The notes under the pieces are model-generated. The model was not told where the DNA came from. It saw only the letters and a program-made list of their open reading frames with translations, and made no database searches. Below are positions 25,785 to 35,295 of a DNA stretch of 64,000 bases, piece by piece (within the stretch, counting starts at the first letter, position 1; each line of letters begins with the position of its first letter). Made by a program: the position numbers and the translations under genes. Origin of the DNA: Cyanobacterium aponinum PCC 10605. Its GTDB lineage: Bacteria; Cyanobacteriota; Cyanobacteriia; Cyanobacteriales; Cyanobacteriaceae. The DNA is taken from NCBI RefSeq assembly GCF_000317675.1, contig NC_019776.1, positions 2,418,001 through 2,482,000 of the forward strand. The letters run 5' to 3'.

Positions 25785-27478
25785 ATGCAACGTTTTATAA
25801 ATTCCACTTGTTTAATGGCAGGTTTATTGCCGATCGCATTTATACAATTAGTTCAAGCTCAAGAGGTAGTCAATTTAATTTTTGATATTCAAGCCCAAGC
25901 AACAACAACGGGGGTAGATGTACAAATGAAAAGTTTGACAGATGAGCCATTACTTATTCAAGAATACAGAGAAGGAAATACCATTATTATTGAAATTTTA
26001 GATGTAGATTTAGGTTTGCCCAACGATAATAATGTGATTTTATCTACTCCTGATGAGGCAATTACAACGGTAGAAGCAGAAAAAGTCGATCGCAATGTGC
26101 AAATTAGAATTACAGGAAAAGATAATCTACCCAAAGTAAATATTATTCAGGGAGACAAAATATTAACCTTGAAAGCAGAGGCAGTATCAGATTTTTCTCA
26201 GGCACAAAAATATCAAGAAATTCCCGAAACCATTGATTTAATTGTCACTGCCACAAGAAAACCTGACGAATTAAGACGTATTCCCCGTTCTGTAACAGTG
26301 ATTAATCGTCAACAAATAGAAGAGCAAACGGCTTTAACAGAGGATTTAGGCACGATTTTAGGGAAGTTAGTACCGGGGTTTGGTCCTCCATCCGATCGCG
26401 CTTTTACGGCTTCTTCTTTGCGGGGTAGAAATGCCTCTATTTTAATTGATGGTGTACCTTTAAACGTCAATAACCGAGACTTCGATCGAGAATTACAAAC
26501 CATTTCCCCCAATGCCATTGAACGGATTGAAGTATTAAGAGGACCTTCGGCTTTATATGGTGGGGAAGCAACAGGAGGAATTATTAACATCATTACTCGT
26601 CGCCCAACGGAAGAAAGTTTTGTTTCTACGGCGGAAATAGGTATAGATGCCACACTAGGCGAATTGCAGGGAGAAAGTTTTGGGAATTTTCTTCGCTATG
26701 GTATTTCAGGGAAGAAAGACGATTTTGATTTTCTCATTGATTTATCTCGTAAAGATTCTGGGGCTTCTTTTGATGCACAGGGCGATCGCATTCCCACTAT
26801 TCAAGGAACAGATGAAAGCGAAACCTTCAACCTTTTAGGTAAATTAGGGGTTCAATTTGACGAAAATCAAAGACTCCAATTCACTGCTAACTATTTTTAT
26901 GATCGCCGAGAAAGTCCATTTATTTCAGATCCTGCTGTAGATTATATAGAAGGAAGAAGGAAAGCAAGAGCCTTACGGGTTGGTACTTTAGAATTTCCTA
27001 ATGGCGGTGGTCCTCAAATGGATCAAAATATTCTCCTCAACTTAAGTTACAGTCATAACGATTTATGGGGGAGCAGTCTGGATACTCAAATTTACTATCG
27101 GGATAACGTCAGTCGTAGTGATCCGCGCGATCGCCGCCCCGGTACCTTCGGTATCTTTCAAGGGGAATTAAACTCCCAAAATTGGGGAACTAGGTTCAGT
27201 GTTGATACTCCTGTTAGCCCTCAATTTAATATTTTATGGGGTATCGCAGTTCTGCGTTTGATGAAGGAGTCGATCCTAGTCCCGTTTATAGTTACTTTCT
27301 CTTAGACTTAATTAGTAGCATAAAATTAGGACAAGGTACATTACAAATTGGCATTGAAAACCTATTAGATACCTTTTATTTTGCCCTTTACTCCCAAAGG
27401 ACTCAAGGCTTTTCTAACACCTTTTACAGTGCAGGAAGTGGGCGAACCATTAGTGTTAAGTATGGTATTTCTTGGTAA
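25785..27478 (+). pseudogene. TonB-dependent receptor, IutA-like, disabled by an internal deletion
   Basis: The first 485 or so residues are a normal receptor: signal peptide ending VQAQE, AMIN domain, TonB box TIDLIVTATR, plug with SSLRGRNASILIDGVPLNVN and RIEVLRGPSALYGGEATGG, and the first barrel strands up to FNILWG. There the frame jumps to IAVLRLMKESILVP and stops at 27305. The true C-terminus continues in another frame: AFDEGVDPSPVYSYFLLDLI to VKYGISW, ending at 27478. Compared with the intact relative at 12670, about 800 bases of barrel are missing, and the junction is out of frame. The leader GGTGTGAGGACAAATAATG and the operator pair are intact, so decay is recent. Confidence 0.85.
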
Positions 27479-27484
27479 TCAATT

Positions 27485-27570
27485 TAACCTCAGTTCGGTT
27501 TAAGAATATCCGATAAGGTTAGGTGTCAGGTTTGACGGTTGCAGGTGTTAGGGAGATAAGGAGATGAGGG
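27485..27570 (-). mobile_element. Partial MITE-like element, copy C (reversed, one end)
   Basis: TAACCTCAGTTCGGTTTAAG at 27485 is the right end of the MITE-like family read in reverse, followed by the family's GATAAGGTTAGGTGTCAGGT block. The other end is missing. It lies exactly between the deleted receptor gene and the 5'-truncated binding-protein gene, suggesting that a deletion ran from this element into its neighbour. Confidence 0.55.
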
Positions 27571-27619
27571 GGAAACAAATGGAGAATGGCAGAAAAACCT
27601 TCTTTTTTACGGAAAAGTT

Positions 27620-28116
27620 TTGGGAAAACAGGAGGAAATAAAACAGTTATTGCAAAAATATCAAGGGCGATTAGTCGAATTTAAACAGAAAATGGGGTCA
27701 AAATTATCTCAAACGCAAGTATCTTTAGTAAGAGTTTATCCTCAACAAATAAGCCTTTATCTAAATAACTCTTTTGCAGGGAGTATTTTAGAGGATACAG
27801 GTTTATCTCGTCCAGCCTTTCAAAATCAGGGGATAAAAGGTAAATCTCCGTTTCAAATTATAATTAGTCGAGAACAAATGTCCTTAGCCGATGGGGATGT
27901 TATTTTTTATGGACTTATGGAGTTAGTGAACAGACGGAAAACTCTGCCATAGCACAATTAGAAAAATTAAAAAAAGATCCTCTCTGGCAACAACTCGAAG
28001 CAGTTAAAACAAATCAAGCATATCAAATTCCCCCCTATTGGAATGTACCTAGTTTAATCGCCGCCCATGCAGTAATTGATGATTTATTTCGTTATTTAGT
28101 GGATGAAAAACAATAG
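27620..28116 (+). pseudogene. FecB-like binding-protein gene, 5'-truncated and frameshifted
   Basis: The first frame reads GKQEEIKQLLQKYQGRLVEF and VYPQQISLYLNNSFAGSILE, then DGDVIFYG. From about 27915 the homology moves to another frame: NSAIAQLEKLKKDPLWQQLE and VPSLIAAHAVIDDLFRYLVD, ending at 28116. Both parts match the C-terminal half of the binding proteins at 1320 and 38169. The signal peptide and first 150 or so residues are gone. The end overlaps the first 14 bases of the MFS gene at 28103, which preserves the original operon spacing. Confidence 0.8.
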
Positions 28117-29419
28117 TATTTATTCTTTTATTATTCTTTGGCTTGGTCAAAGTTTTTCTTTAATTGGCAGTCGTATCACTACTTTTGCCCTTATTTTCTG
28201 GACATGGGATTCTACTTCTCAAGCCTCTAGCCTTTCTTTACTCTGGTTTTTTCAACAATTACCGCAAATTTTTGTTGCTCCCTTAGCAGGTTACTTAGTA
28301 GATAGGTGCGATGTTAAAGGCACACTACGCACACGCAAATTATTAATGATTTTAGGGGATCTTGTTGCCGTTTTAAGTACTATTTTTCTGCTTTTTCAGC
28401 AATTAAATCAACAATTAACCATCACAGATTTATATATCACCACTTTTATTAATAATTGTTTTGGTTCAATTCAAGAATTAGCCTATACAACAACTATTCC
28501 CTTAATGATACCTTCTCATCAGTTCGATCGAGCCAACAGTTTAGAGTTTTTATCTGGCTATGGCTCTCGTATTATCGCCCCTGCAATGGCAGGAATATTA
28601 TATCCTTTAATTAATTTACAAGGAATTTTAATGGTGGATATAGGTACTTTTTTTCTTGCCTTAATAACTATTTATTTTGTTCAAATACCATCTTCTAATA
28701 ACCATAAAAATCGAGAAAATTTAGTTACATCTAATTATCATAAAAATGCTATTTTATTTACAGAAATAAAAAGTAGTTATCAGTATATAAAAAATAATAA
28801 GCTCTTAAAAAATCTCCTAATAATAACTTGTCTTTTCCAGTTTTTTCATGACTTGGGAGATTCTATTTATGCACCTTTAATTTTAGCTCGAACCAATAAT
28901 GATCAAATAATTTACTCTCATATCGCTACTTCTGCTGGTATTGGCGGAGTAATAGGTGCTTTATTTATTGTCACTAAAGGGGGTTTTTCTCACCCGATGA
29001 AGGGAGTTTTTATTGGTATGATTGGAGCAGGAGTAAGTAAAATAGTTTTTGGATTTAGTAATGTATATTTTATTTGGATAATAGCCCAATTTTTTTCTTC
29101 TTTTCATTTTCCTATTTTAGGAAGTGCAGAAACCACTATTTGGTTAAGAGAAACTCCTTTAAATAGTCAAGGTAAAATTTTAGCTTTTCAACGAATGGGT
29201 ATTTTAATTTTTTCTTTGATTGCCTACAGTTTAGGTGGTTTTTTAGCTGATTATTTTTTTGTCCCTTTAATGACTCAAGAAAATATATTTAGCTTTGTTT
29301 TTGGTATGGGGAAAAGTGCAGGAATAAGTTTATTATATACCCTAAGTGCGATCGCACTTTTTTTAATTGGTTTATGGAGTTGGTATTTATCAACCAAGAA
29401 TAATCAACTATCCCAGTAA
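28103..29419 (+). CDS. Major facilitator transporter, EntS-like
   Basis: A 438-residue inner-membrane protein with about twelve membrane segments, beginning SFIILWLGQSFSLIGSRITT. It has the MFS loop motif AGYLVDRCDVKGTLRTRKLL between the second and third segments. It is related to the EntS/MFS_3 group, some of whose members export siderophores while others carry siderophores or their parts inward. It overlaps the end of the broken binding-protein gene by 14 bases, so it was part of an AraC-regulated receptor, binding-protein and MFS unit. Since no siderophore synthesis gene is present, recycling of used siderophore or import are alternative roles to export. It appears intact. Confidence 0.82.
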   Translation: MKNNSIYSFIILWLGQSFSLIGSRITTFALIFWTWDSTSQASSLSLLWFFQQLPQIFVAPLAGYLVDRCDVKGTLRTRKLLMILGDLVAVLSTIFLLFQQLNQQLTITDLYITTFINNCFGSIQELAYTTTIPLMIPSHQFDRANSLEFLSGYGSRIIAPAMAGILYPLINLQGILMVDIGTFFLALITIYFVQIPSSNNHKNRENLVTSNYHKNAILFTEIKSSYQYIKNNKLLKNLLIITCLFQFFHDLGDSIYAPLILARTNNDQIIYSHIATSAGIGGVIGALFIVTKGGFSHPMKGVFIGMIGAGVSKIVFGFSNVYFIWIIAQFFSSFHFPILGSAETTIWLRETPLNSQGKILAFQRMGILIFSLIAYSLGGFLADYFFVPLMTQENIFSFVFGMGKSAGISLLYTLSAIALFLIGLWSWYLSTKNNQLSQ

Positions 29420-29438
29420 ACTATCTGAGAGAGTAAAT

Positions 29439-29483
29439 AAAAAGTACCTCTACAAGAGAAAAAAGTACATCTACAAGAGAAAT
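29439..29483 (+). promoter_or_regulatory. Tandem direct-repeat operator candidate ahead of the MFS gene at 29547
   Basis: AAAAAGTACCTCTACAAGAG and AAAAAGTACATCTACAAGAG with a 21-base period. They are almost the same as the pair at 19544-19589 in front of a FhuA-like receptor and unlike the pair of the nearest receptor (25648), which links this transporter to the distant receptor. Confidence 0.65.
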
Positions 29484-29546
29484 ATGGAGTAGATTTGAGT
29501 TATTTTAAGATATTAAGAAAAAGAAAAAAATTTTAGTAAATTAATT

Positions 29547-30785
29547 GTGAGGAAATTTTTAATTATTTGGAGTGGTCAATTATTATCAACTATTGGTAGT
29601 AATATGACTAATTTTGCCTTAACTATTTGGGCATGGGAAAAAACAGGCACTGCCACTGCACTAGCTTTTATTTCTTTTGCTTTTCTTGCCCCAACTTTAA
29701 TTACAGGATTATTTATGGGTGTTATTGTTGATAGATTTGAGCGAAAATTGTTAATGATTTTAGGAGATATAATAACGGGAACAGTTAGTGTTATTTTATT
29801 ATTAATTTACACTTTTTCTAGTTTAGAAATTTGGCATATTTATCTATTAATTGCGATAACTTCTCCCTTTTCTCAACTGCAATCCTTAGCCAGTGAAAGC
29901 ATTACGGCTGATTTAGTTACCCCAGAAAATTATATCCGTGCAGGTAGTTTAACCTCAATTCTAAATTACGGTTCACAAATTGTTGCTCCGGCATTAGCAG
30001 GTTTTTTATATCCCATAATTAGTTTAACAGGTATTTTATTTATAGATTTATTTACCTTAATTTTGGCTATTTTTACAGTTATTATTACTCCTATTAAAGA
30101 AAAAAAGATAAAATTGCATTCTAATAAAATTACAGATAATTTAACAGAAATATTTATTTATTTAAAAGAAAACAAATACTTTTTGACAATAATAACAATC
30201 GAGATTTTATTCTGGTTTATCCACGATATTGGAGGAAGTATTTTTAAACCATTAATTCTTTCTCGCACCGATGGAAATACATTTATTTTGGGTAGCATAA
30301 GTGCATCGGCAGGAATTGGGGGAGTAATGGGGGGATTAATTATTACTTTTTGGGGAAAAATAAAAAATAGATTTAAGGGTTTTATTATAGGAATAATGGG
30401 AGCTAGTATCTGTAAATTAATCTTTGGTTTTGGTCAATCTATATTAATTTGGCTACCATTACAGTTTTGCTCTAGTTTAAATTTTCCTTTAATTTATAGT
30501 ACCCGTCAAGGTCTTTATTTAGATCTCATTCCATCTAATTTACAAGGAAGAATTTTTGCTTTTAGTAGTTGGTTAAGATTGGGAGTTGGTGCTATTTCGG
30601 CTTTATTAGGAGGTATTTTAGCCGATCGCATTTTTGAGCCTTGGATGATGACGGATAATATTTTTAGCCCTCTTTTCGGTACGCAAAAGGGTGCGGGAAT
30701 GAATTTGTTGTACGTTTTATGTTCTGTAGGAATGTTTTTTGTAGGTTTGTGGGGATGGTACTCTAGGAAAAGAATGAGGAATTAG
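29547..30785 (+). CDS. Major facilitator transporter, EntS-like
   Basis: A 412-residue membrane protein with about twelve hydrophobic segments, starting at GTG with MRKFLIIWSGQLLSTIGSNM, which aligns with the starts of the other two MFS proteins here. The start codon sits within AATTGTGAGGAAA, which resembles the leader found before several receptor genes, so a slightly later start cannot be excluded. The loop motif is MGVIVDRFERKLLMILGDII. It has its own tandem-repeat operator, unlike the MFS gene at 28103, and ends 68 bases before a convergent receptor gene. The role is siderophore export, recycling or import; direction is not readable from sequence. Confidence 0.82.
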   Translation: MRKFLIIWSGQLLSTIGSNMTNFALTIWAWEKTGTATALAFISFAFLAPTLITGLFMGVIVDRFERKLLMILGDIITGTVSVILLLIYTFSSLEIWHIYLLIAITSPFSQLQSLASESITADLVTPENYIRAGSLTSILNYGSQIVAPALAGFLYPIISLTGILFIDLFTLILAIFTVIITPIKEKKIKLHSNKITDNLTEIFIYLKENKYFLTIITIEILFWFIHDIGGSIFKPLILSRTDGNTFILGSISASAGIGGVMGGLIITFWGKIKNRFKGFIIGIMGASICKLIFGFGQSILIWLPLQFCSSLNFPLIYSTRQGLYLDLIPSNLQGRIFAFSSWLRLGVGAISALLGGILADRIFEPWMMTDNIFSPLFGTQKGAGMNLLYVLCSVGMFFVGLWGWYSRKRMRN

Positions 30786-30852
30786 CAATAAAAAAACTTC
30801 TTCCATTTTCCCTTTTTCTTATCCCCTCAATACTCTCAAATCCTACAGGAAG

Positions 30853-33414
30853 TTACCATTCAAAGCGATAACCCACCGTTAAGCTCATACCCTTGGCCGC
30901 ACTCTGACTTCTGCCGCCATAAATTTGAGCAATATTAGGATAGTAAAACGTATTAAATAAGTTCTCAATGCCGACGCTTAATTCCCCGTTACCGAGTTTT
31001 AAACTACTAATGAAATCCGCAGTAAAATAGCTATATACAGGATCGAGATCAAAACCTTCCCCTGACGGATTGCGATCGCCAGAATACAAGAATTGTAAAC
31101 GATTACGCCATGTATCAGTAGTTTGATTTTCAACATAAGCTGTTAGCTTCACAGGAGGAATTAGGGTATTACCCAAAGGAGTATCAAAATCTCCATTACC
31201 TTCAGGATCGCGCCATCCAGTCGTCCATGTCAATGTTCCGCCAATACTCCAATCCTCATTAATATCATAGTTAATATCTCCTTCAATACCTTGTATTCTT
31301 TGAGGATCTCGGATAATATCAAAATCAGCATCAAAAGTTGTACCCAAATCAGAGTAACTGTAAAAATAAGCTAAAGAGGCTTGAACATTATCCCAATTAC
31401 CTCTAATTCCTACCTCATAGGTATCTACTTTTTGGGCGGCAGGATTTAATTGTGTAACCCTTGAAGCATTAGGAGCAGTACGCAAAGCCCTCGCCACATC
31501 AGCAATGGAAAAACCTTGAGCAAAGTTAGCAAAGACATTGATATTATCATTGAAAGCATAAACTCCACCGATATTAAAGAGAGTCGCATCATAATTCAAA
31601 TTACCCCCTTGTACTCGATTACCTCCCAAAGTAGTGAAACTATTAACGCTCACATCAACAAATTCTTGACGAATACCACCACTAAGGGAAAATTGCTCGA
31701 TGGGTTGCCATCTTAATTGTGCAAATAAACCAATATTATCTTGTCCTGTAGGAGGGGATAAAAAGCCAGAACCAGTTTTTTGGAATACTAAACCATCACT
31801 GCGGGCAAAAACTTGGGAATCAAATATATCAGCAGGTTGGGATGAGTCTTCGTGAAAATAGTCTAAACCCCAAAGAATATTTAGTTGATCATCGGGCAAA
31901 ATAGGACTGTCAATGTCGAATCTAGTACCAATTTTTTCTGACTGTACTTCTGATTGTAAGACATTGTTGCCGAAGGCGGCACTACTGCGTAAATCAAATG
32001 GGAAAAAACGGGTTGAGTAATCCCGATAATATAGCTGAGAAGAAAGGCGACTTCCCCAAAGGGATTGATTATTATAGCTAAGGTTTAAAACCAAGTTTTC
32101 TGTATTCGGCTGATTTGGCAATCTTAAACCCCTTCTCGCTTCTGCTTTACGTCCTGAAGGAGTGGGATCTAATGTATATTTACTATTTTGTTGATCATCA
32201 TAGTAACTGATACTAAACTGTATTTTTTGGTTTTCATCAATGTCATAACCGATTTTACCCAAAATATTAAAGGTGTTCAAATCCGCTAAACCCCCTTGCC
32301 CTTGAGGATCTGGAGGGATGCGATCGTTCTCACTGTCAAAAAATCCTCCCGTAGTGCTATAGGAGGTGTTGAAAACGTAACTCAAGCCCTCACTTTTACC
32401 ACCAAAATACTGCTCCACATTAAAGCCAAAACTGTCAGCAAAATTAGTTAAAATACTGTCAAAACCAATATTAGTTCTAGCAACAAAAGGCTGATCTTCT
32501 GCTTGACGAGTAATAATATTAATCAAACCCCCTGTTGCACCATCCCCATAGATAGCACTAGGCCCACGCAAAATTTCAATTCTTTCAATGGAACTAGGAT
32601 CAATATTGCGTAAATCCCTTTGAGCATTACGATTAGTACTTTGAGGTACACCATCAATTAAAACCCCAACATTTCTTCCTCGTAAAGGTTGACCAAAAAT
32701 ACTTGATGTTTGGGTAGAAGGAGCTAACCCCGGCACTAATTTAGGCAAAATTTCCCCTAAATCTCTGCTTATTTTACTTTGTTGTTCAATTTCTTGACGA
32801 TTGATTACTGTAATCGAGCGAGGAACTTTTTGCTCTTCCTCTTGCGCTCTATTTGCCGTTACCACTAATTCTATGGTTTGGGCTTCTTCTTCTCCTTCTT
32901 CACTTGCTACACTACTTTCAGGGGTAACAGATAATACTAAATTACTATCAGAAGGGATAATTTGAGCGGAGGGAGGGTTATTTTTACCCGTAACAGTGAT
33001 TCTTACGCCTCCATTTTCTAAATTCACCCCTTCAATGGCGGTAATTTCCTCGCTAATATCCGTCTCTCGAAAATCTGTCTCTAATCTCGCTTCGATAAAT
33101 TCTACAATTAGAGTATTTTCAAAGGGGAAAATCAAGGGTTGTAATTCAGAGGTGCGATCGCCTTCTATGATTAATTGTAATCCAGAATCTGTATCGTTTA
33201 TTTCAATATCTGTAATGGTAATAATATTATTTTGTACTAACCATTTGGCTTCTGTTTTTTCTTGACTTAAATCTTTAACAGTAAGTGATAGTTGTTGAGA
33301 ATTATTATAGTATTTATCAGTGGATGTTTGAGCCTGAGCTTGAGGGTTAGATAACAGAATTAAACCCCATGCAAGGGCTGAACTACCTAGCAATAATCTA
33401 TGATTCATTTTCAT
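30853..33414 (-). CDS. TonB-dependent receptor, IutA/SchT-like, with AMIN domain
   Basis: An 853-residue outer-membrane receptor. It has a signal peptide ending AQAQT, an AMIN domain (about 65-155), and a TonB box TIELVVTANR. The plug contains GQPLRGRNVGVLIDGVPQST and RIEILRGPSAIYGDGATGGL, the pattern of aerobactin/schizokinen receptors. The barrel ends SLTVGYRFEW with a tryptophan in place of the usual phenylalanine. It stands alone: no AraC or binding protein is adjacent, and no clear tandem operator is seen. Its leader instead contains a duplicated 24-base segment and the palindrome GCAAATATTTGC, so it may be under direct iron control. Confidence 0.88.
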   Translation of the reverse strand: MKMNHRLLLGSSALAWGLILLSNPQAQAQTSTDKYYNNSQQLSLTVKDLSQEKTEAKWLVQNNIITITDIEINDTDSGLQLIIEGDRTSELQPLIFPFENTLIVEFIEARLETDFRETDISEEITAIEGVNLENGGVRITVTGKNNPPSAQIIPSDSNLVLSVTPESSVASEEGEEEAQTIELVVTANRAQEEEQKVPRSITVINRQEIEQQSKISRDLGEILPKLVPGLAPSTQTSSIFGQPLRGRNVGVLIDGVPQSTNRNAQRDLRNIDPSSIERIEILRGPSAIYGDGATGGLINIITRQAEDQPFVARTNIGFDSILTNFADSFGFNVEQYFGGKSEGLSYVFNTSYSTTGGFFDSENDRIPPDPQGQGGLADLNTFNILGKIGYDIDENQKIQFSISYYDDQQNSKYTLDPTPSGRKAEARRGLRLPNQPNTENLVLNLSYNNQSLWGSRLSSQLYYRDYSTRFFPFDLRSSAAFGNNVLQSEVQSEKIGTRFDIDSPILPDDQLNILWGLDYFHEDSSQPADIFDSQVFARSDGLVFQKTGSGFLSPPTGQDNIGLFAQLRWQPIEQFSLSGGIRQEFVDVSVNSFTTLGGNRVQGGNLNYDATLFNIGGVYAFNDNINVFANFAQGFSIADVARALRTAPNASRVTQLNPAAQKVDTYEVGIRGNWDNVQASLAYFYSYSDLGTTFDADFDIIRDPQRIQGIEGDINYDINEDWSIGGTLTWTTGWRDPEGNGDFDTPLGNTLIPPVKLTAYVENQTTDTWRNRLQFLYSGDRNPSGEGFDLDPVYSYFTADFISSLKLGNGELSVGIENLFNTFYYPNIAQIYGGRSQSAAKGMSLTVGYRFEW

Positions 33415-33574
33415 ATATTATTTGTATTTGTGTTTTGTTTAGAATATCTATATTAAAATAACAGTTATTGCAAATATTTGCTAGTATAAGTGGAAAAAAA
33501 TCTGGCAAGTCTCGAATCTAACAGTAGAAGTCAAATCATGTACACTAAGAATATTATTTGTATTTGTGTTTTGT
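33415..33574. repeat. Duplicated 24-bp leader segment and palindrome upstream of a receptor
   Basis: ATATTATTTGTATTTGTGTT plus TTGT occurs perfectly at 33415-33438, touching the start codon of the minus-strand receptor, and again at 33551-33574. Between them lies GCAAATATTTGC (33470-33481), a perfect 12-base palindrome that could bind a repressor such as Fur. The rest of the 657-base gap (to 34071) is the decayed MITE-like copy and a purine/pyrimidine low-complexity stretch; no gene is seen. Confidence 0.55.
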
Positions 33575-33721
33575 GCCGTATAGCGGTTAGTGAGCGTTTA
33601 TCCTACAGCTAACTCAAAAACGGCTTTTTATTCCACAATAACTATCTAGGCTTTACTGTTGGCAATCGAAACCCTTTTCAAACAAGGATTTTAAGCGCAA
33701 TAAAATCCTAAAAATCTATAT

Positions 33722-33945
33722 TTACCTGAGTTAAGGATAAATTTTCGTCTATGAGTGATAACAAAAAGGGCAATGTGCAAAGTAAAAGGGCAAAGGAAAA
33801 ATTAAGAATTAAGAATTAAAAACTCCGAACTCTGAACTCTGAACTAATTACTTGTTTCCCCCTCTCCCCTCATCTCCTCATCCCCCTATCCCTAACACCT
33901 GCAACCTGAAACCTGAAACCTGAAATCTACCCTTATCTGCATCAA
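33722..33945. mobile_element. MITE-like dispersed element, decayed copy E
   Basis: The blocks TTACCTGAGTTAAGGATAAA, TATGAGTGATAACAAAAAGG, TTAAGAATTAAGAATTAAAA and AACCTGAAACCTGAAACCTG follow the order of copies A and B. The left end has lost part of its terminal sequence, and the right end stops at CCCTTATCTGCATC without the AACCGAACTGAGGTTA terminus. Confidence 0.5.
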
Positions 33946-34071
33946 AATAATTGATAAAAATAGCAATTTATGAAAAATCATTATCCTTGCTAAAGTCTCT
34001 GATTCATAGATATTTTGGACTGTAGCTTAAACTCTTTACACCACTTTCTCATCAACCCCTATTTAAAAGCC

Positions 34072-34473
34072 TTATTTTTTCTTTGCAGAAATAGCTAAAC
34101 CAACCCCTTTAATTTGTCTTAATTCATCCATCACCGATACAACTATTCCATGAGATACTTTTTCATCGGCGTTAATAATTACCATGCTCTGCTCACTGTT
34201 GGGGATTAGTTTTGTAACTGCCCCTTGCAAACCATTAACTTCTATCGGTTGCTTGTTTAAAAAAACTTTGCCATCAGGCTGAATAGTAACATTGATTTGA
34301 GCAACTTTTTGAGATTCCGTTGTTTTTGCGGAAGGTAAATTAACGGGCAAACCTTCTGATCTAATTAAAGAAATACTAGATATAATGAAGAACGCCAAAA
34401 TTGAGAAAATAGCATCAATCATTGGTACTATATTAATTTCCCCTTGCACATCTTGCTCATCAGGTATTCGCAT
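34072..34473 (-). CDS. exbD: ExbD, proton-channel subunit of the TonB energising complex
   Basis: A 133-residue membrane protein with a short cytoplasmic start, one membrane segment (about 22-42) and a periplasmic domain. The membrane segment begins VPMIDAIFSILAFFIISSIS. Its aspartate (D20) corresponds to the proton-carrying residue of ExbD. The periplasmic part has VNLPSAKTTESQKVAQINVT and DEKVSHGIVVSVMDELRQIK. It overlaps the upstream exbB by 14 bases and is translated with it. With ExbB it passes the proton gradient's energy to TonB, encoded divergently at 35296. It must serve all receptors of the island, as no second copy is present in the window. Confidence 0.93.
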   Translation of the reverse strand: MRIPDEQDVQGEINIVPMIDAIFSILAFFIISSISLIRSEGLPVNLPSAKTTESQKVAQINVTIQPDGKVFLNKQPIEVNGLQGAVTKLIPNSEQSMVIINADEKVSHGIVVSVMDELRQIKGVGLAISAKKK

Positions 34474-35113
34474 AGGCTTTCTCTTCTCCTCCTTTTTCGT
34501 AGAAACGACGATACAAAAGTTCTAATTGTCCACCATATTCTTGAATTAAAGCGATTTGGCGTAAATAAAAAGAGCGAAAGACGTTAGCAAACATCAAAGT
34601 AACAATAGCTACCACTAAGCCCATTACGGTAGAAACTAATGCTTCACTGATACCCCCTGTAACTCCGGCGGTGTTTGTGCCTCCTGTATTGCCCAAATCT
34701 AGGGAAGCAAAAGATTGAATTAAACCTAATATTGTGCCGAGTAATCCTAGCAATGGTGCAACAGTAATGACTGTTTGAAAAAAAGTGTTAAATCTTTTCA
34801 ATAAGGGTAACTCTGCTTGGGTAGCAGTCTCTAAAGCTAAACGAAACTCAGTAGCATTAGCATTTTCTAATTCAAGAGATTCTAAAAAGATTCTGGCAAT
34901 GGGTAAATCAAGATTTTTTCTTAATTTATTAATCACTGTTACACAATCTGAGGGATAAATTTTTAATACTTCTTTCACTAAAACTCTTTCTCTCGACTTT
35001 ATCCTCAGCCAAAACCAAAAACGTTCTATGATCAAAGCTATTGTGATCACAGAAAAGACCAATAGAGGAATTGAAACAATACCCCCTGCTTTTAATAGTT
35101 CAATTGTGGACAT
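34460..35113 (-). CDS. exbB: ExbB, proton-channel subunit of the TonB energising complex (MotA/TolQ/ExbB family)
   Basis: A 217-residue inner-membrane protein with three membrane segments, near residues 11-33, 105-128 and 150-180. It contains the family blocks ITVAPLLGLLGTILGLIQSF and GISEALVSTVMGLVVAIVTL, which line the channel with ExbD. The order is exbB then exbD, with overlapping reading frames. The gene is divergent from tonB, with 182 bases between the two starts holding a Fur-like box and a tandem-repeat candidate. This arrangement suggests joint control by iron. Confidence 0.94.
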   Translation of the reverse strand: MSTIELLKAGGIVSIPLLVFSVITIALIIERFWFWLRIKSRERVLVKEVLKIYPSDCVTVINKLRKNLDLPIARIFLESLELENANATEFRLALETATQAELPLLKRFNTFFQTVITVAPLLGLLGTILGLIQSFASLDLGNTGGTNTAGVTGGISEALVSTVMGLVVAIVTLMFANVFRSFYLRQIALIQEYGGQLELLYRRFYEKGGEEKAYANT

Positions 35114-35131
35114 TGACTTGCTTTAAATAGT

Positions 35132-35146
35132 TGCAAATTATTATTA
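35132..35146. promoter_or_regulatory. Fur-box-like site between exbB and tonB
   Basis: TGCAAATTATTATTA matches the 7-1-7 form TGATAATnATTATCA at most positions (about 12 of 15). It is 19 bases from the exbB start codon, so it would act mainly on exbBD. Confidence 0.45.
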
Positions 35147-35237
35147 ATTAATTTAATATTTTACTATAACAAAGTTTAGATTTTAACGCAAAGATATATC
35201 GATAAAGTTAAAAAAGATTAGCAAAATGAGGGTTAGT

Positions 35238-35282
35238 AAAAAAAGCCTTCTTCGTCATAAAACAGCCTGATTCACTTTAAAA
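35238..35282 (+). promoter_or_regulatory. Possible tandem-repeat operator ahead of tonB
   Basis: AAAAAAAGCCTTCTTCGTCA and TAAAACAGCCTGATTCACTT share AGCCTnnTTC with a 20-base period, located 15-60 bases before the tonB start. The match is weaker than in the receptor operators. Confidence 0.35.
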
Positions 35283-35295
35283 TAATTAATTCATC

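Noticed and set aside
26309-26653. Minus-strand frame of 114 residues inside the broken receptor gene
   Set aside because: It lies opposite the well-conserved plug domain of the receptor, which is clearly the coding strand.
30853-33414. Tandem operator for the lone receptor similar to those of the other units
   Set aside because: No pair of direct repeats with a 20-23 base period stands out between 33415 and 33600; only weak matches such as AAGTnnCGAA were found.
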